From the NCBI RefSeq assembly GCF_905171765.1, contig NC_053390.1:143548968-143612967 (forward strand): 64,000 nt of DNA, given 5' to 3'. This DNA comes from Bufo bufo. Lineage: Eukaryota > Chordata > Amphibia > Anura > Bufonidae. Shown one piece after another: positions 53,281-63,671 of the stretch. The position numbers and the translations under genes were made by a program. The notes beneath the pieces were generated by a model. It had not been told where the DNA came from. It saw only the letters and a program-made list of their open reading frames with translations, and made no database searches. Position 1 is the stretch's first letter. Each line of letters begins with the position of its first letter.

Positions 53281-53346
53281 TTAATTTGCGTTACTAAAAT
53301 AAATGGACTTTTGAATGATATTCTAATTTTTTGAGTTTCACCTGTA

Positions 53347-53851
53347 TGTCTGACACTCCCATAGAGAGTGAATAGAGCAGTTGCATGCTTGACCTGCTGC
53401 TCCATTCTGTATGATCCATGGGATTCCTAATCTTGTGCTCATTGATTGGATCCCACCGGGGCGGTCAAATGCATTTCCCCTATTGGAGTTAATTTAATAT
53501 TCTGGCACAACCCCTTTAATGGATGTCTAGCATTGATAAGGGTGTATTCTCATTCAGAAGATTTGTAGAAATGTCTGACTATTCTATTCATCCGAATTGG
53601 GTTTGCAGATATACATGCACCTGCTGCAGAAACAACTCCAAGAATTCTGCAATAAATCTGCTGCCTATGAACATGCTCTAAATTAGCAACAGTCTTTGAA
53701 AAAGGTTTATATTGTTCCTTGAAATGGGGTCTGCATTATTTATTTTCGTTCTTTATGATTAGCATATTGATGTAAAGACATTATGTTATTGCACAGGTGT
53801 TATTTGTGATTTATTTTTTATTTATTTATTTATTTTTTTGTCCCTCACTAG
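53347..53851. other. RFESD intron or 5' flank next to the exon
   Basis: No repeat ends found. A TTTA microsatellite lies at about 53812-53838, directly before the polypyrimidine stretch and acceptor AG at 53850-53851. Confidence 0.5.
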
Positions 53852-54045
53852 TAATATTACAAAGAACATGGGCCAGCAGCAAACGGTCATCTCGGAACCG
53901 GAGGAGTTGGATGAATCTGCTGTCTTTGTGGGGAAAGTGGAAGACCTTAAAGCACCTAAGAGGATCAGAACCACAGTGAACGACAGAGAAGTAGTGATAT
54001 TTCATCATCTGGGGAAATACCATGCCCTGGACCTTCGCTGCTATC
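53852..54045 (+). CDS. RFESD: RFESD exon with start codon (Rieske Fe-S domain protein)
   Basis: The exon is bounded by a pyrimidine-rich acceptor ending CACTAG (AG 53850-53851) and donor GTAAGT at 54046. The coding part starts at ATG 53868 after 16 untranslated bases and gives 59 codons plus one base. The product has an acidic N-terminus and then VGKVEDLKAPKRIRTTVNDR and EVVIFHHLGKYHALDLRCY, matching the start of the Rieske domain in the small vertebrate protein RFESD. Cys58 is the first iron ligand of the CXH box; its His partner is encoded across the intron (one base here, two in the next exon). The function of RFESD is not well established; a 2Fe-2S role is inferred from the domain. Intact coding sequence and consensus splice sites argue against a pseudogene. 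Confidence 0.9.
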
Positions 54046-54135
54046 GTAAGTTTGTTCTAGAAAGCAAAGTAAGATTTCAGGCAGGTTGAAGGTAAAGCCT
54101 CTTTCAGTTTACAGAAATGTTTTCTTCTGTTATAG

Positions 54136-54170
54136 ATGCTGGAGGACCTCTTCATCTTGGAGAAATCGAG
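54136..54170 (+). CDS. RFESD: RFESD next exon, 35 bases
   Basis: Acceptor TTATAG (AG 54134-54135), exon of 35 bases, donor GTGGGT at 54171. Joined to the previous exon it restores frame exactly and codes for HAGGPLHLGEIE, ending in phase 0. The His is the second ligand of the first Rieske box and GGPLHLG is the conserved stretch after it. The second box with its Cys and His ligands must be in later exons, which I did not find up to 64000, so the next intron is at least 9.8 kb. Confidence 0.88.
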
Positions 54171-54210
54171 GTGGGTTCATTTACAAGCATAATAAGCTAC
54201 AGATTGCTTA

Positions 54211-54450
54211 GGTTTGGCAAAGTACAGTTACATTGCTACAAAAGACACATGTCCATCAAGTTCAATTACACGTCATTCATTAGATAAGCATCCAGTTCTT
54301 GGAACGTCATAGTATCTGCCATTACTATCATTTGGGGTAGGGTATTCCGTAGTTTGACTACTCTTACGGTAAATAACCCTTTCCTAATTTTGTTTCCGAA
54401 TTGACATTTCTCTACCTGCAATGAATGCCCCCTTGTAATCAGTATAGTTC
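54211..54450 (-). mobile_element. Fragment of a CR1/L2-type LINE, 3' end of ORF2
   Basis: Reading the minus strand gives short conserved pieces typical of the end of such ORF2 proteins: KGLFTVRVVKLRNTLPQM and LNLMDMCL, separated by a stop. It is an old, truncated copy in the RFESD intron. The clade is recalled, not computed. Confidence 0.55.
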
Positions 54451-54600
54451 TTGGAATTCATATATTGTGTAATTTTTTTTCAGTCGCCAATTATTAGAAC
54501 TTAGGGGATATGTAAGTGTATACGTTGTACGAGACTTGTGTACTCATACAGTGCAGCATAGCACAGCCCCTCGAAGTGGCTGACCAAGAGTACCAGGGCA

Positions 54601-54750
54601 TTAAAGGGGTTGTCCAGGCTTTTACTATTGATGACCTTTCCTCAGGATAGGTCATAAATATCAGATCAGCGGGGGCCCGGCACCCTCGCCGATCAGCTGT
54701 ATGAGGAAATGGCGGGCACAGTGCCATCTGCAATGGACCAACTAAGGCCA
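54601..54750. repeat. TTAA-ended miniature element fragment
   Basis: Starts TTAAAGGGGTTGTCCAGGCT and contains ATGACCTTTCCTCAGGATAG with inverse-like GGTCAT, then ATCAGATCAGCGGGGGCCCG. It is related to the fragment at 48549. The right terminus is not clear. Confidence 0.55.
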
Positions 54751-56412
54751 TGCCTGGGGGATCACTTGCCCCTTAGGAGGTTTCTACGAAATATGTCCCT
54801 CTTATAGAGCAAGTAAATGAGACGCCAGCTGCGGTTAAGCAGCGGAAGCACAAGGCCCCCTTTGTAGATGGTAATGTTGGAACCCAGGGGTAGGATTGCC
54901 AGAGTGGTGCAGGGTGGCCTACAGTCTCTCTAGATGTTATGTACATGTGTAACAGTGTTCCTACCTGGATATATGTGGATTCCAGACGTGATGTGGTCCA
55001 AAGCAGTGCAAAAAGGGTAGTTGAACTTGGATGATAAGTAAGTAGAATAAATGGAGTCCAGACTTTGTAGTAACGTTGAACAGTTGCTTTTACTTAGCAT
55101 AAATTGGCAATCCAAATGATATCTTGGTCATCAGCAGGTATTGGCTTAACTTTGGCAGGCAAATACTTCTCTGCAACAATCTCAGCTCTGCTATGCGGTA
55201 GCTCTCTCAGCTCTGCTATGCTTGGCTGGATAATTAGGAAATTCTTCCTCTAATGCTGCAACTTAAGTTAGCTGTAGTCTGTCTCTTACTTGTAGTCCTA
55301 GGAACTTCTTGTCTTGGATTTAGAGTACCTCAAGCTTTGGCACAGTTTAGGTGCAGGCAATACAAGCCCAGGAGGGGCCAAGCAACCATGTAGATATCAC
55401 AGGCCTAGCAGAGCAGATGGTGCTCTGCTAGCCAGCACACAACCTGTCCCTAAGGAGGGTAGACTAGACATGACCTGCCCGAAGGAGTGGAAGGCTGAAC
55501 TGCCACTAACCTCTCCCTAACACAGAACTCCTCCCTCTAGCTACAGAGGGCTGGAAGGAAGCAGAAGGTTCCTTTCCAGAGAAACTAATACTGCTAATGT
55601 TGCCACCATACGCTGGTGGACCAGGTTATTACACTTGAACATAACAGTTTCAGGAATATGCACATTATCAGGCGATGACATAAAATACATTAATTATTAT
55701 ACGTTAGCACATAGAAAATGGTATCAAGGGGTCAAAAGGAGTGGTAATAGCACTCCGGGTCATTAAACATCTCCCTTCTCTCTTCCTCTCCGCTGCTGCA
55801 GTCTATAGTCTTTGCAAATGCTAATGCTAATTAGCTAATTTGAATAAGGAGACTTGCCATTTCTCCCTGTGAGTGATATATACCATTAGCCTGCATGCAA
55901 TTAAGCAGGGTGACACAAATGTAGCAGCCAACTGTTTAGCATTAGGATATATAGCATAGCCCACAGTATCTCCCTTCCCTTCTATAAGGCACTAGGGCAG
56001 CACACAGGCAATTGAGATGTGAAATTCAGTGAGGTAATCATAATTTCATAACACCACTCCTATCCCCAGATGCGAATATTTACTAAGACTGGCTTTGTAT
56101 GGGAGTCTTAGTTTTCCCCTTGTGTTGCTGTTGGGTTAGTCTAATTTATGACGCGCAGGCCTCGTCACAATTTAGGTGCATCTGTGGCAGTCTGTTTCCA
56201 GGCATAAATGTTAGTAAATTTATCGGTGCTAGAGTCCTGGCCCCGGCTCAGTCCCTGACACACCCCTGCCCAACTGGCGGACACGAGGTAAGGGCAAGTG
56301 TGTGTTAGTAATTTCCTTAGACCTACGGCTAACGTCTGGATTAGTTTTTTTATCCTATGCAAATAAGAAAATCTCATGTGAAAAAAAAACACAAAAATGC
56401 CATTAAAAACTA
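54751..56412. other. RFESD intron, no gene recognised
   Basis: 1.66 kb without a supported gene. The stretch from about 54872 (TGTTGGAACCCAGGGG) to 55645 (GAACATAACA) has TG and CA ends and could be a solo LTR, but I found no matching target duplication. Around 56070-56330 are motifs such as ATTTACTAAG that occur at ends of miniature elements. Confidence 0.35.
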
Positions 56413-56413
56413 T

Positions 56414-56590
56414 GGGGAAGATTTATCAAACCTGGTGTAAAGGAAAATTGGCTTAGTTGCCAATAGGAACCAATCTGATTCCACCTTTGCTTTTCTAAAA
56501 GAGCTCTGATAAATGAAAGGTGGAACCTGATTGGTTCTTGTGGGCATCTAAGCTGTTTTTCCTTTACACCAGGTTTGATAAATCTCCCCC
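56414..56590. mobile_element. Short palindromic miniature element
   Basis: GGGGAAGATTTATCAAACCT at the left pairs with AGGTTTGATAAATCTCCCCC at the right; the inverted match extends through GGTGTAAAGGAAAA. A second inner pair is CAATAGGAACCAATCTGATT and AACCTGATTGGTTCTTG. TA dinucleotides flank it. Typical of a mariner-type miniature element. Confidence 0.82.
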
Positions 56591-56610
56591 TATATGTGAA
56601 TCCAGCTTAC

Positions 56611-57229
56611 GGGCTCATACATACGAACATATTTTATGTCTGTGTCCGTTCAGTTTTTTTTTTGCGGTCCATATGCAGACCTACTCATTTCAATGAGGCC
56701 ACAAAAAACAGAAATGACTCCGTGTGCATTCTGTATCCATATGTTCACAAGTCCATTCTGCAAAAAAAATAGAACATGTCCTATTCTTGTCCTTTTTGCA
56801 GACAAGGACTGACCTTGTTACAATGGATCTGCAAAAAAAACGGATGTAAGACAGAAATCACGTGGATCTCATCTTTTTTTTTTTTTTTTTGTTTTGCGGA
56901 CCTCAAAATACATACAGTCATTAGTGTTGATCACGAATATTCGAATTGCGAATTTTAATCGCGAATATCGGCACTTCGAGAATTTGCGAATATTTAGAAT
57001 ATCGCAAAATATATTTGTAATCACGAATATTCGATTTTTTTTTTAAATACCAGTTCAAGCAAATTTTTATGCGAAAATTGTTTATGCGAATCAAGAAAAC
57101 AATGCCTGGAGATCACGAATTCGCGAATTCTCGAATATATGGCGAATATTCACCCAAATGTTCGCAAAATATCGCGAATTCGAATATTGCCCCTGCCGCT
57201 CATCACTAACAGTCATGTGCATGAGCCCT
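56611..57229. mobile_element. Miniature element, family A, interrupted
   Basis: Left GGGCTCATACATACGAAC and right CATGTGCATGAGCCC are inverted. The interior has AACATGTCCTATTCTTGTCC as in other family A copies. A hAT-type miniature element is inserted at 56922-57208. Confidence 0.7.
56922..57208. mobile_element. hAT-type miniature element
   Basis: 287 bp flanked by an exact 8-bp duplication ACAGTCAT (56914-56921 and 57209-57216). Ends TAGTGTTGATC and, inverted, TAGTGATGAGCGG. The interior is rich in CGAATATTCG-like palindromes. Non-coding. Confidence 0.87.
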
Positions 57230-57761
57230 AAGGGTTTTTGGTATGGATTGCATATAGTTTTTTCTCACTGCTTTCAAGGTGAAAACACTGAATTAAAAAC
57301 GGCAACACTGATTTTGCTATGGGTCCCCATGATTTCTGTGTACACCCCGGCTTCTTACAAGATCATTGTGGCCATTTTGCCCCTTCATTGATATTCTGTG
57401 TATCAGAGTTTGTTACATTATTATTTTCCAGGAAAACATGTTTATTGCAGTACAGCATGTACCCAGTATCAGCGTGACATAGTTGTTACGTAGGAAGATC
57501 ACGTAGGAAGTGTAATGTTCTGTGTAGACCAGTAGTTCTTATCTCTCTATACAGGTTTGAGAAAAGTTGCTGATGGGCGTTATCTCTATCAACATACATA
57601 CGCTTATCCTGCCAAGACATGAGATTTTCTACTTAGTAAATAAGTGTGTGAAGTCAGCTTTTATGCTGTACATTTCTTTTAAAAATGGTACAGATCAGTT
57701 TTCTAAATTGATAACATTTGTGATTCATTTGTAAACTTTTTAAGCTGGTTTCACACACAGG
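57230..57761. other. RFESD intron, nothing recognised
   Basis: AT-rich without gene or repeat ends that I can define. Short ORFs (57158-57391) have no family resemblance. Confidence 0.4.
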
Positions 57762-58950
57762 CGGTCATTTACTAACAGATATATGCCACTTTTTGGCATA
57801 TATCTGTCGCAGATGTGGCGCAAAGGTTATTTGCGCCACAATCTGCGACTTTTCCTAGCTCACGCCAGGTCTAAGGCTAGGTCTACATGACAACATTTTT
57901 CGAGCGACATTTTGTCGCACCAATGTCGCACGTCAATTTTTATAATGATAGTCTATAGTGTTGCACTGCGACATGCGACATACTGCGACGCGACCGTCGC
58001 AAAAAATCCATTAGGGCTCATACACATGGCCGTTCCGAGTATTAGGGACATCGATTTGCGGTCCACAATGCATGGGCACCAGCGGCTGCCGCAGACAGAT
58101 CCAGACCCATTTAGCTTGAATGGGTCTGTGATCCGTTCGCACTGCAAAAAAATAGAACAAATAGACGCACATGTTAACTGTGTTTTGAAAAAAGGCGTAC
58201 CTAAGTGAGCCATAAGAATTTGTCGTAAAATCAGAAAATGGCGCAGGCGTCGCAAAATGCAACAAAACTGGTGCAACAATGTTAATAAATTGTGCGGACA
58301 CAAAACACATGGGTATCAAGGAGAGAAGTGGCACAGACACTTTAGTAAATGTGCCCTATTTTATCTACTTTCATGGAAACATGCCCCTTTTTCAGCTCAC
58401 TTGCGCCACATTTTCATGCGCATACTAATTAGACCAGGCTAAGTGAATATGAACCTATCGTACTGATAGAGAGTAAATTCCAAAAATTACACCTAGAAAT
58501 TATGACACACCTTAAAACAATCTAAAAATAATAGCAACAGATTGATTTATCAACACAAATAGATTCACAGGATAAATTGGAGAAAATGAAACACAGGCGC
58601 AAAAATAGGCGTAAAATTATACTACCATGATAAATGTGCCCCCTAGTGGTTGTTTTCTTGTAAGACAGGTTCATATACACTTATACTGGTCTAATAAGTA
58701 TGCCCATGAAAATGTGGCGCAAGTGAGACGCATGTCTCCATGCAAGCAGGCAAAATGTGGCGCAAGTCACCACTCAAAACAGAGGCAGAAAAGCCTGCCC
58801 TGGAGTCAAGTGGAAATTAGACTGTATTTAAAAGCAAATCAGGCGCAAAATAAGACACAATAACATACAGTAAATAGGCTCAAAAGTTCAAAAACTTCTA
58901 AATTAGTCTTAAAACTCAAAATAGGCACAAAATCTGTTGGTAAATGATAC
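57762..58950. repeat. Cluster of miniature elements with ATTTAC ends
   Basis: Outer ends TCATTTACTAACAGATATAT (about 57764) and ATCTGTTGGTAAATGATA (about 58932) are inverted. Between them are inner ends such as TAGTAAATGTGCCC (58342) and GATAAATGTGCCCC (58629), and a block near 58010-58160 with family A motifs. TGGCGCAA recurs. Several nested or overlapping elements are likely; individual boundaries are uncertain. Confidence 0.55.
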
Positions 58951-59289
58951 TTAAAAAAATAAGACAGTCGGAAACATTTTTTTTTTTTATTCATGAGTAG
59001 AGTTGAGCGAACACCTGGATGTTCGGGTTCGAGAAGTTCGGCCGAACTTCCCGGAAATGTTCGGGTTCAGGATCCGAACCCGACCCGAACTTCGTCCCGA
59101 ACCCGAACCCCATTGAAGTCAATGGGGACCCGAACTCTTCGGCACTAAAAAGGCTGTAAAACAGCCCAGGAAAAAGCTAGAGGACTGTAAAAGGCAGCAA
59201 CATGTAGGTAAATCCCCTGCAAACAAATGTGGATAGGGAAATGAATAAAAATAAAAATAAAATAAATAAAAATTAACCAATATCCCATA

Positions 59290-59695
59290 GCAGAGAATCT
59301 GGCTTCATGTCAGCAGAGAATCAGTCTCTTCATGCCATAGCAGAGAATCTGGCTTCACGTCACCCACCACTATAACAGTCCATTGTCAGATATTTAGGCC
59401 CAGGCAGAGGAGAGAGGTCCCGTAACAGAGAATTTGGCTTCATGTCAGCAGAGAATCAGTCTGCATGTCATAGCAGAGAATCAGGCTTTACGTCACCCAC
59501 CACTGGAACAGTCCATTGTCAGATATTTAGGCCCAGGCACCCAGGCAGAGGAGAGAGGTCCCATAACAGAGATTCAGGCTTCATGTCAGCAGAGAATCAG
59601 TCTTCATGTCATAGCAGAGAATCAGGCTTCATGTCACCCACCACTGGAACAGGCCACTGTCAGATATTTTTAGGCCCCGGCACCCAGACAGAGGA
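59290..59695. repeat. 141-bp array in hAT copy 2, short version
   Basis: Unit starts at 59417 and 59558 are 141 bp apart, matching copy 1. There are only about two and a half units, against more than six in copy 1, so the array length changes between copies. Confidence 0.85.
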
Positions 59696-59815
59696 GAGGT
59701 TCATTCAACTTTGGGTTGCCCCGCAATATAATGGTAAAATGAAAATAAAAATAAGATTGAATGAGGAAGTGCCCTGGAGTACAATAATATATTGTTAAGG
59801 GGAGGTAGTTAATGT

Positions 59816-62800
59816 CTAATCTGCACAAGGGATGGACAGGTCCTGTGGGATCCATGCCTGGTTCATTTTTATGAACGTCAGCTTGTCCACATTGGCTGTA
59901 GACAGGCGGCTGCGTTTGTCTGTAATGACGCCCCCTGCCGTGCTGAATACACGTTCAGACAAAACGCTGGCCACCGGGCAGGCCAGCACCTCCAAGGCAT
60001 AAAAAGCTAGCTCTGGCCACGTGGACAATTTGGAGACCCAGAAGTTGAATGGGGCCGAACCATCAGTCAGTACGTGGAGGGGTGTGCACACGTACTGTTC
60101 CACCATGTTATTGAAATGTTGCCTCCTGCTAACACGTTCCGTATCAGGTGGTGGTGCAGTTAGCTGTGGCGTGGTGACAAAACTTTTCCACATCTCTACC
60201 ATGCTAACCCTGCCCTCAGAGGAGCTGGCCGTGACACAGCTGCGTTGGCGACCTCTTGCTCCTCCTCTGCCTTCGCCTTGGGCTTCCACTTGTTCCCCTG
60301 TGACATTTGGGAATGCTCTCAGTAGCGCGTCTACCAACATGCGCTTGTACTCGCGCATCTTACTATCACGCTCCAGTGCATGAAGTAAGGAGGGCACATT
60401 GTCTTTGTACCGTGGATCCAGCAGGGTGGCAACCCAGTAGTCCGCACACGTTAAAATGTGGGCAACTCTGCTGTCATTGCGCAGGCACTGCAGCATGTAG
60501 TCGCTCATGTGTGCCAGGCTGCCCAGAGGTAAGGACAAGCTGTCCTCTGTGGGAGGCGTATCATCATCGTCCTGCGTTTCCCCCCAGCCACGCACCAGTG
60601 ATGGGCCCGAGCTGCGTTGGGTGCCAGCCCGCTGTGAACCTGCTTCATCCTCATCCTCCTCCACCTCCTCCTCATCCTCGTCCTCCAGTAGTGGGCCCTG
60701 TCTGGCCACATTTGTACCTGGCCTCTGCTGTTGCAAAAAACCTCCCTCTGAGTCACTTCGAAGAGACTGGCCTGAAAATGCTAAAAATGACCCCTCTTCC
60801 TCCTCCTCCTCCTGGGCCACCTCCTCTTCCATCATCGCCCTAAGTGTTTTCTCAAGGAGACATAGAAGTGGTATTGTAACGCTGATAACGGCGTCATCGC
60901 CACTAGCCATGTTGGTGGAGTACTCGAAACAGCGCAACAGGGCACACAGGTCTCGTATGGAGGCCCAGTCATTGGTGGTGAAGTGGTGCTGTTCCGCAGT
61001 GCGACTGACCCGTGCGTGCTGCAGCTGAAACTCCACTATGGCCTGCTGCTGCTCGCACAGTCTGTCCAGCATGTGCAAGGTGGAGTTCCACCTGGTGGGC
61101 ACGTCGCATATGAGGCGGTGAGCGGGAAGGCCGAAGTTACGCTGTAGCGCAGACAGGCGAGCAGCGGCAGGATGTGAACGCCGGAAGCGCGAACAGACGG
61201 CCCGCACTTTATGCAGCAGCTCTGACATGTCGGGGTAGTTGCGAATGAACTTCTGCACCACCAAATTCAGCACATGCGTCAGGCAAGGGATGTGCGTCAA
61301 ACCGGCTAGTCCCAGAGCTACAACAAGATTTCGCCCATTATCGCACACCACCAGGCCAGGCTTGAGGCTCACCGGCAGCAAACAGCTGTGCTGAAGTTGG
61401 TGGTGAAGGTGTGTGGCTGACTGGATGAGCAGGTGGAAGAAGAGGAGGAGGAAGCTGAGTAGGAGGAGGAGGAGACAGGAGGCAAAGAATGTTGCCCTGC
61501 AATCCTTGGCGGCGGAAGGACGTGCGCCAAACAGGTCTCCGCCTGGGGCCCAGCCGCCACTACATTTACCCAGTGTGCAGTTAGGGAGATATAGCGTCCC
61601 TGGCCGTGCTTACTGGTCCACGTATCTGTGGTTAGGTGGACCTTGCCACAGATGGCGTTGCGCAGTGCACACTTAATTTTATCGGATACTTGGTTGTGCA
61701 GGGAAGGCACGGCTCTCTTGGAGAAGTAGTGCCGGCTAGGAACAACATACTGTGGGACAGCAAGCGACATGAGCTGTTTGAAGCTGTCTGTGTCCACCAG
61801 CCTAAATGACAGCATTTCATAGGCCAGTAGTTTAGAAATGCTGGCATTCAGGGCCAGGGATCGAGGGTGGCTAGGTGGGAATTTACGCTTTCTCTCAAAT
61901 GTTTGTGAGATGGAGAGCTGAACGCTGCCGTGTGACATGGTTGAGATGCTTGGTGACGCAGGTGGTGGTGTTGGTGGTACATCCCATGTTTGCTGGGCGT
62001 CAGGTGCCAACGTTCCTCCAGAGGCGGAGGAAGAGGCCGAGGCGGCGGTAGCAGCAGAAGAGGCCGAGGCGGCAGCAGCAGAAGAGGTAGCAGGGGGAGC
62101 CTGAGTGACTTCCTTGTTTTTAAGGTGTTTACTCCACTGCAGTTCATGCTTTGCATGCAGGTGCCTGGTCATGCAGGTTGTGCTAAGGTTCAGAACGTTA
62201 ATGCCTCGCTTCAGGCTCTGATGGCACAGCGTGCAAACCACTCGTGTCTTGTCGTCAGCACATTGTTTGAAGAAGTGCCATGCCAGGGAACTCCTTGAAG
62301 CTGCCTTTGGGGTGCTCAGTCCCAGATGGCGGCGGTCAGTAGCAGGCGGAGTCTCTTGGCGGCGGGTGTTCTGCTTTTGCCCACTGCTCCCTCTTTGTCT
62401 TTTGCTACGCTGTTGGCTCGGTCTCACCACTGCCTCTTCCTCCGAACTGTGAAAGTCAGTGGCACGACCTTCATTCCATGTGGGGTCTAGGACCTCATCG
62501 TCCTCTGAATCGTCTTCCACCCAGTCTTGATCCCTGACCTCCTGTTCAGTCTGCACACTGCAGAAAGACGCAGCAGTTGGCACCTGTGTTTCGTCATCAT
62601 CAGAGACGTGCTGAGGTGGTATTCCCATGTCCTCATTGTCAGGAAACATAAGTGGTTGTGCGTTAGTGCATTCTATCTCTTCCACCCCTGGGGAAGGGCT
62701 AGGTGGATGCCCTTGGGAAACCCTGCCAGCAGAGTCTTCAAACAGCATAAGAGACTGCTGCATAACTTGAGGCTCAGACAGTTTCCCTGATATGGTTCAA

Positions 62801-63671
62801 CTAAATCAACACAGCCTGTTGTTAACAGGGATATACCATTTAAATATATATCAACTAAAGGAGAATCGGTACTATATAATATCCATTAAAATAGTTTTTT
62901 ATTTTTATTAAATGACATAAAAGACATATACATAAAAAACATTTACAAAAACATGAATGCAGAGACCATACAGAGTGCCATAAAAGACAGCCCTCATTTA
63001 CATCACTAGAAATTTCTGCTAGATAATTAGTTATCTTGCTACGTGAAAGCTGTGTGAAAACGCCCAGGTCAGCATACAAATATAGAAGCTGGCTCTGGAT
63101 GTGCTCACAGCTCTCTAAGCCTAAAGTGCATCTAGCATAAATATATAACAGGTATGGGTGACAGTAAAATGCTGCGGCCGACATAGAATAACTTATAAGG
63201 TGCATCAGCAGGTGCTACCATATCTATGCAAGTAATACGATCAAAGTCTCTTTTTTCTTTTTCCTTACCCTGTATTCAATAGTGTGTAGATGTGGATTGG
63301 CTCTGTTTGGCGTGCTCCTCAGTTTCCCTGATATGCATGGGGGTGATGTGACAGACTGATGGGCTTGGTTTTCATGCACCATCTGTGCGCTTTCTGCATA
63401 AGACTGGGTGGGAGATAATGTGAACGTGCTGGATCCACTGTCGGCCACCCAATTTGACTAATGCCTGTACCTGCTCAGGCCTTACCATCCTTAGAACGGC
63501 ATTGGGCCCCACCAAATATGGCTGTAAATTCTGGCGGCTACTGGGACCTGAGGTAGTTGGTACACTAGGACGTGTGGCTGTGGCAGAACGGCCACGTCCT
63601 CTCCCAGCACCAGAGGGTCCACTAACACCACCACGACCATGTCCGCGTCCCTTACTAGATGTTTTCCTCAT
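59816..63671 (-). pseudogene. hAT transposase, copy 2, broken
   Basis: Closely similar to the 1146-codon enzyme of copy 1. ATG at 63669-63671. Lesions: one extra T at about 63455 shifts the frame early; a 525-bp insertion at 62795-63319; and a deletion of 109 bp (equivalent to 15536-15644 in copy 1) replaced by AAACAG at about 61380, which also shifts the frame. The remaining parts are open: BED finger and linker (62763-61369) and core plus dimerisation domain (61381-59816, ending in the same residues as copy 1). No functional product is possible. Confidence 0.93.
62795..63319 (-). mobile_element. 525-bp retroposed insertion, family uncertain
   Basis: Flanked by a 16-bp direct repeat CAGTTTCCCTGATATG (62779-62794 and 63320-63335), so it inserted by target-primed reverse transcription or a similar route. 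Read on the minus strand it has AATAAAAATAAAAAACT about 90 bases before its end and no A-tail. That layout resembles the 3' end of the Penelope element at 26843-26979, so a 5'-truncated Penelope-like copy is the best guess. Confidence 0.55.

Larger units (their letters stand above)
50800..53284. mobile_element. Deletion derivative of the piggyBac element
   Basis: TTAA at 50800-50803 and 53281-53284. The left 1.6 kb matches the element at 3397 (CCACCTCAG, then GACCAGGCCACTTTTTACAC and later CTTTCATTTGGTGGTATTTC), and the right end has the same hairpin chain layout. The transposase is missing. It is about 2.48 kb, non-autonomous and presumably moved by the enzyme of full-length relatives. Confidence 0.9.
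50496..53344. mobile_element. TA-flanked mariner-type miniature element, interrupted
   Basis: Ends CAGGTGAAACTCGAAAAATT (left) and AATTTTTTGAGTTTCACCTG (right) are inverted, with TA on each side (50494-50495 and 53345-53346), as for Tc1/mariner insertions. Its own sequence is only 50496-50799 and 53285-53344, about 360 bp. A piggyBac derivative occupies 50800-53284. No transposase. Confidence 0.88.

Noticed and set aside
53852..54170. RFESD exons as a processed pseudogene
   Set aside because: An intron with consensus donor and acceptor separates them and the codon is restored exactly, so this is a spliced gene copy.
54872..55645. Solo LTR
   Set aside because: TG and CA ends are present but no matching target duplication or second copy; kept only as a remark.
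54171..58990. Later RFESD exons
   Set aside because: I looked for the second Rieske box (Cys-Pro-Trp-His type) downstream and found no matching frame with splice sites; it is presumably beyond the window.
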